Positions 62,141-64,000 of a DNA stretch of 64,000 nt are shown piece by piece. Position numbers and translations under genes: made by a program. This stretch comes from Achromobacter mucicolens. Its GTDB lineage: Bacteria; Pseudomonadota; Gammaproteobacteria; Burkholderiales; Burkholderiaceae_B. The stretch lies in the NCBI RefSeq assembly GCF_902859725.1, contig NZ_CADIJP010000010.1:62001-126000 (forward strand). The letters are read 5' to 3'. Position 1 is the first letter of the stretch. Each line of letters begins with the position of its first letter. A model generated the notes under the pieces. It had not been told where the DNA came from, did no database searches, and saw nothing but the letters and a program-made list of their open reading frames with translations.

Positions 62141-62145
62141 GAAGG

Positions 62146-62460
62146 TCAACGGGACTTACCCGTGCCATTGATTCCGCCGCCGGAGACAACGTGACCGCTT
62201 GCCTTCGCAATTGAAGACCGCACCACGGTCGTAGCGGTGTTCACGGGTTGCGCCGACGTCTTGTCATTGGTGTGCGCAGGATTGGCGAACAAGTCGTTGG
62301 ACAGCTTGAACAGACGCTTGGCGAGCTTGTTCCGGGCCTCAGGCCGAGTAGCCAGGTGCTCTAGGCGCGCCTTCGTCAGGTTTTTTCGCAGGTACTGACT
62401 TTCGTCCCGCGTCAGTTCGCCAGTTTCTACAAACTTTTGGATCAGATCGTCTACGGACAT
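62146..62460 (-). CDS. Phage protein of unknown function, antisense to the PL-like transcript
   Basis: The product is 104 residues: helical N-terminal part (SVDDLIQKFVETGELTRDE, YLRKNLTKARLEHLA) and a Thr/Ser/Gly-rich tail ending NGTGKSR. GGAGG lies 5 nt before the ATG at 62460. A TAGAAT -10-like element lies upstream on the minus strand. It is transcribed against the rightward early transcript. Confidence 0.6.
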   Translation of the reverse strand: MSVDDLIQKFVETGELTRDESQYLRKNLTKARLEHLATRPEARNKLAKRLFKLSNDLFANPAHTNDKTSAQPVNTATTVVRSSIAKASGHVVSGGGINGTGKSR

Positions 62461-62601
62461 AGCCGCCTCCGTTGTTCGGTAGCTGATTCTAAGCCGCGTG
62501 TCTGTATTGCGAACTGGAACCGTCAGGGGCGATGCAGACCAGATTCATCTGCCTGCGCCGTGACAGGACGCAGACACGTGAACAACAACTAAGGAGCCTA
62601 C

Positions 62602-62805
62602 ATGGCAACCCGCACTCCCCCGGCCCCGTTCAAGGCCACGGTTCGCAACGCCCGCACGAAGATGGAAATCCAAGGAACCATCCGGATCGGAGTTGTGCAT
62701 TCCTTCTACATGGTCGACAGCCGCGAAGAGCGCGAAGCCATCCTTGAGGAAATGCGAGAGGTCCACGAAGAGTTGAATTCCCGGCCTGAGCGCTCGGCTG
62801 CCTAA
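62602..62805 (+). CDS. Small early phage protein
   Basis: The product is 67 residues: FKATVRNARTKMEIQGTIRI and a charged helix EEREAILEEMREVHEELNS. AAGGAG lies 6 nt before the ATG. No family is recognised. It is the first gene of the rightward early block. Confidence 0.6.
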   Translation: MATRTPPAPFKATVRNARTKMEIQGTIRIGVVHSFYMVDSREEREAILEEMREVHEELNSRPERSAA

Positions 62806-62849
62806 TCCCGCTTCTTTCAGGATTCATACCGATTAACAAGGAGAACGAG

Positions 62850-63143
62850 ATGATCGATCTGGAAGCAGTGTTTGAAAAGTTCGACGACGAGTACATCCTC
62901 TTTGAGAGGATCGAGAACCCGGCGCACTCTCGGCCAGATGTGTGCGCGTTCATCATGCTTGACCGCCTTGTTCCCAGCGAGAAAAGCCGGGACATGGTTT
63001 GCTCTGCCGAGCACGACGAAATCTGGCTTGACGTTGACATCGAGGAACTTGCGCGAGTTGCCACTGAGGACGACGTTCTCTCGCTTGTGCGCTGCGGCGT
63101 GAGATTTGACACAGACATTCAATCTTTGGCCATGTTCGTCTAA
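62850..63143 (+). CDS. Small acidic early phage protein
   Basis: The product is 97 residues, rich in Asp/Glu (EHDEIWLDVDIEELARVATE). AAGGAG lies 7 nt before the ATG. An acidic early protein could be a DNA mimic or an inhibitor of a host enzyme, but no motif supports a choice. Confidence 0.6.
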   Translation: MIDLEAVFEKFDDEYILFERIENPAHSRPDVCAFIMLDRLVPSEKSRDMVCSAEHDEIWLDVDIEELARVATEDDVLSLVRCGVRFDTDIQSLAMFV

Positions 63144-63182
63144 CCCCTCCCTAATAGCAGCCCGAATGGCAAAGGAGAAGAT

Positions 63183-63368
63183 ATGCAGATCACTACCCAA
63201 CAAGCCGTAGCTGCGATGCAGAAGTACGGCGGCAACGGAATGCAGAAGCTGGCGGCGTGCTGGCTTGCGCTGGACTCGGACAAGCGGATGCGGCTGGAAC
63301 TGGCGTTCAACGCTGAATTCCAGAACTACCGTGAGATGGCCGAGCAGGAAAACCGGCAGGCAGCTTGA
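63183..63368 (+). CDS. Small early phage protein
   Basis: The product is 61 residues, all helical: QQAVAAMQKYGGNGMQKLAA and FNAEFQNYREMAEQENRQ. AAAGGAG precedes the ATG. No family is recognised. Confidence 0.55.
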   Translation: MQITTQQAVAAMQKYGGNGMQKLAACWLALDSDKRMRLELAFNAEFQNYREMAEQENRQAA

Positions 63369-63674
63369 ATACGCGCTCAGGGCCGCGCAAGCCCTGAACC
63401 TCCAAGGATGCGGAGCCTTTTATTCATTCGTTCCGCGAAAAAGCGCATGAGTCCCACAGCAGTACCGGTGGCTCCGCATCCTTGGGGGTGAATGCGCAGG
63501 CTGATGCGTAACCAGCGTTCCCGAAAACTCCGAATGCCGGCACACGGCGCTAGGAAAGTAAGTTCGCTGGCATTGCTATGCCGGGATCAGCTCCGGTCAC
63601 CCCCACCCAAATCTCCCTTGAAAGCGAATACCTGCCCGCTTGAAGACAGGTCAATCAAAGAAAAGGAAGATCAA
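63369..63674. other. Structured non-coding stretch
   Basis: About 300 bases have no credible gene. They include a TCAGGG/CCCTGA hairpin (about 63378-63398), the perfect 16-bp inverted repeat at 63402-63485, and a GGCAT/ATGCC hairpin near 63,570-63,585. A regulatory RNA or an antitermination/processing element is possible. Confidence 0.45.
63402..63485. repeat. Perfect 16-bp inverted repeat with 52-nt loop
   Basis: CCAAGGATGCGGAGCC at 63402-63417 is exactly complementary to GGCTCCGCATCCTTGG at 63470-63485. As RNA this would be a very stable stem with a 52-nt loop. Confidence 0.9.
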
Positions 63675-63722
63675 ATGCGAAGTTGCCGATCAAAACTTGA
63701 GTCCTATATCGAACTGATCTGA
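63675..63722 (+). CDS. Possible 15-residue leader peptide or mini-gene
   Basis: The open frame MRSCRSKLESYIELI has AAGGAAG six to seven bases before its ATG, matching its neighbours' ribosome binding sites. Short length makes this uncertain. It stands between two structured RNA regions, as a leader peptide would. Confidence 0.35.
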   Translation: MRSCRSKLESYIELI

Positions 63723-63724
63723 TT

Positions 63725-64000
63725 CTTCGGCGCCGGCCGGGCTTAGGGGCGAATCCCCTAGCCATACGTAAGCAAGTCAATCTCCCTGGCGCCGTGCAAC
63801 AGTCGGCCGTAGCCCGTACGAAAACGGTGTCAATGCGGTGCGAGTCCGTTGAGCAGTGACGACGCCACGTACATATGGCGCAAGTCGGGAGGGTAGCCCG
63901 GCACTCTCAAGCGACGTGGTTGCGCTCACTGATGCGGTTCATCGGTCCGGACGACAGACGCTGACCGAACGTAGCCGCGTCCCTTGAGGGTATGCAGTAC
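63725..64000. other. Structured non-coding region running to the window end
   Basis: Helices seen: CGGCGCC/GGCGCCG (63728-63734 with 63788-63794) around TAGGGG/CCCCTA (63744-63760); CCGT/ACGG (63814-63827); TCGGTC/GACCGA (63942-63968) inside ACTCTCAAG/CTTGAGGGT (63903-63911 with 63983-63991). No gene is supported in any frame. The element may continue beyond the window. Confidence 0.4.

Noticed and set aside
63492-63674. A 76-codon frame ending in the 15-residue mini-gene
   Set aside because: Its upstream part is Arg/Pro-rich, has no ribosome binding site, and crosses hairpins; only the last 15 codons have a good start.
63815-63860. Resemblance of GGTGCGAGTCCG to part of a cobalamin riboswitch
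   Set aside because: The other conserved B12-box and core elements are not arranged around it, and the phage context has no cobalamin gene.
63831-64000. GTGCGAG at about 63838 considered as the 5' end of a group II intron, and the region as retron RNA
   Set aside because: The five-base start motif alone is weak, no domain V hairpin or reverse transcriptase is visible, and the sequence stops at 64000. Kept only as an open possibility in the findings.

Overview
The window looks like an Alcaligenaceae chromosome (Achromobacter/Bordetella type, Betaproteobacteria) carrying a lambda-like siphophage prophage. The host assignment rests on high GC, a Fur-boxed tonB-exbB-exbD operon, a tctC/Bug-type solute-binding protein and the general gene content; no species is claimed. 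The host part is about 1-30.7 kb and the prophage runs from about 30.7 kb to the end of the window. Prophage DNA is visibly lower in GC and very tightly packed, with ATGA and GTGA overlaps throughout.

Host part. It starts with the 3' end of argF. Next is a four-gene minus-strand operon (amidohydrolase, Bug-type binding protein, carboxymuconolactone decarboxylase family protein, unknown protein), transcribed divergently from a LysR regulator across a GATAT-N5-ATATC box. Then come argG; a response regulator and sensor kinase, the kinase overlapping the potassium transporter gene kup; tonB-exbB-exbD behind a Fur box; tRNA-Val; hupB; a PKHD dioxygenase; a Cys/Met PLP enzyme; rlmB; and rnr. Two identical tRNA-Leu(CAG) genes flank a DTW-domain tRNA-modification gene. 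After these are a GNAT protein, a DMT transporter, an AEC transporter, a YeeE/YedE transporter, a stand-alone GltB-like FMN protein, a phospholipase D-family lipoprotein, a DUF883 protein and the ergothioneine pair egtD-egtB. A CAU-anticodon tRNA marks the probable integration boundary.

Prophage. Most genes are on the minus strand. Reading in that direction from 59.3 kb: Cro-like repressor, CII-like regulator, NinB, an HNH-like protein, a DUF1376 replication protein with internal iteron-like repeats, a DnaB/RecA-type helicase, a winged-helix protein, RusA, a candidate Q-like regulator, HNH, terminases, HK97 portal, ClpP-like protease, capsid, a glycosyltransferase/methyltransferase insert, head-tail connectors, major tail protein, a G/GT frameshift pair on GGGAAAC, tape measure, tail tip proteins, J protein, fibre, and a lysis cassette with nested Rz/Rz1. 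Intrinsic terminators punctuate this late region at about 53.35, 43.64 and 32.8 kb, as expected if late transcription is antiterminated. An acyltransferase gene (probable surface modification) sits on the opposite strand between tail and lysis genes.

The CI repressor gene (59.35 kb, plus) leads an operon with three small envelope-type proteins. Downstream of its terminator, at 61.8 kb, the repressor-type half-sites ATTGCTT/AAGCAAT recur inside a good sigma70 promoter (TTGCTT-17-TTTAAT). This looks like a second operator/promoter, analogous to lambda OL/PL. It would produce a rightward transcript that opens with about 290 nt of consecutive hairpins and continues into small genes with strong ribosome binding sites. 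Two more structured non-coding stretches follow, one with a perfect 16-bp inverted repeat and one reaching the window end. These RNAs are the least explained part of the window. No integrase and no right attachment site are visible, so the prophage probably extends past 64 kb.
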